A DNA stretch of 64,000 nucleotides, from assembly GCF_003945595.2 (NCBI RefSeq), contig NW_024104095.1, forward strand, positions 992,001 to 1,056,000, given 5' to 3'. The stretch is from Pipra filicauda. Lineage: Eukaryota; Chordata; Aves; Passeriformes; Pipridae. The position numbers and the translations under genes were made by a program. Of this stretch, positions 63,957 through 64,000 are shown piece by piece (within the stretch, counting starts at the first letter, position 1; each line of letters opens with the position of its first letter). A model generated the notes under the pieces. That model had not been told where the DNA came from. It saw only the letters and a program-made list of their open reading frames with translations, and made no database searches.

Positions 63957-64000
63957 GTAAGTTTCAAAAGTTGAGGGGAAAAAAAATATTGTTGCTGAAG

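Noticed and set aside
1..64000. CRISPR arrays, prokaryotic operons, integrated virus genes or a new defence-type system
   Set aside because: No regularly spaced repeats, no gene clusters on one strand without introns, and no viral protein motifs were seen. The layout is two ordinary vertebrate genes with retroelements.

Overview
The window is vertebrate nuclear DNA, most likely from a bird and probably a passerine. It holds widely spaced GT-AG exons in AT-rich introns. Its interspersed repeats are CR1 LINEs with the avian 3' end (tandem ATTCTATG-type octamers), and one composite SINE has a tRNA-Ile head and a CR1-type tail, the architecture I recall for the songbird element TguSINE1. No bacterial, plasmid, phage or CRISPR features are present. 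Two protein-coding genes lie head to tail on the + strand, in the order seen at human 16q24.

Region 1 (1-39220) is USP10, the deubiquitinase that acts on p53, ribosomal proteins and other substrates and binds G3BP in stress granules. Exon 1, which in human encodes only about seven residues, lies upstream of the window. Exons 2-14 are all present, in frame, with intact splice sites. The joined reading frame is 2340 bp including the stop, so the protein is about 786 residues against 798 in human. The regulatory N-terminal half is encoded by exons 2-4 (G3BP-binding FGxF motif, PAM2-like motif, basic patch) and has diverged at sites that are phosphorylated in human. The catalytic USP domain (exons 5-14, Cys, His and Asp boxes all visible) is highly conserved. 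Intron 13 is a repeat hot spot: one CR1 nested in another, and an oppositely oriented CR1 that splits the tRNA-Ile SINE just upstream of the last exon. The 3' UTR has a ~180-nt pyrimidine tract, an A-rich tract and a good poly(A) signal at 39198.

Region 2 (39221-45374) is intergenic. It contains one CR1 fragment, low-complexity C/T tracts near its end, and no gene I can support.

Region 3 (about 45375 to the window end) is CRISPLD2, a secreted CAP/LCCL glycoprotein. There is a probable TATA-type promoter and non-coding exon 1 near 45345-45544, the start codon at 49737, and ten coding exons to 63956. These encode the signal peptide, furin-type site, complete CAP domain, linker and essentially the whole first LCCL domain. 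The second LCCL domain and the 3' end lie beyond the window.

The two genes are neighbours by ancestral synteny; nothing suggests they act together. I found no new multigene system. The most noteworthy signals are the composite retroelement structure in USP10 intron 13, a possible intronic-polyadenylation form of USP10 lacking the protease domain, and replacement of the motifs at both human ATM sites and the AMPK site of USP10. Comparisons with human proteins are from memory and no alignment was run.
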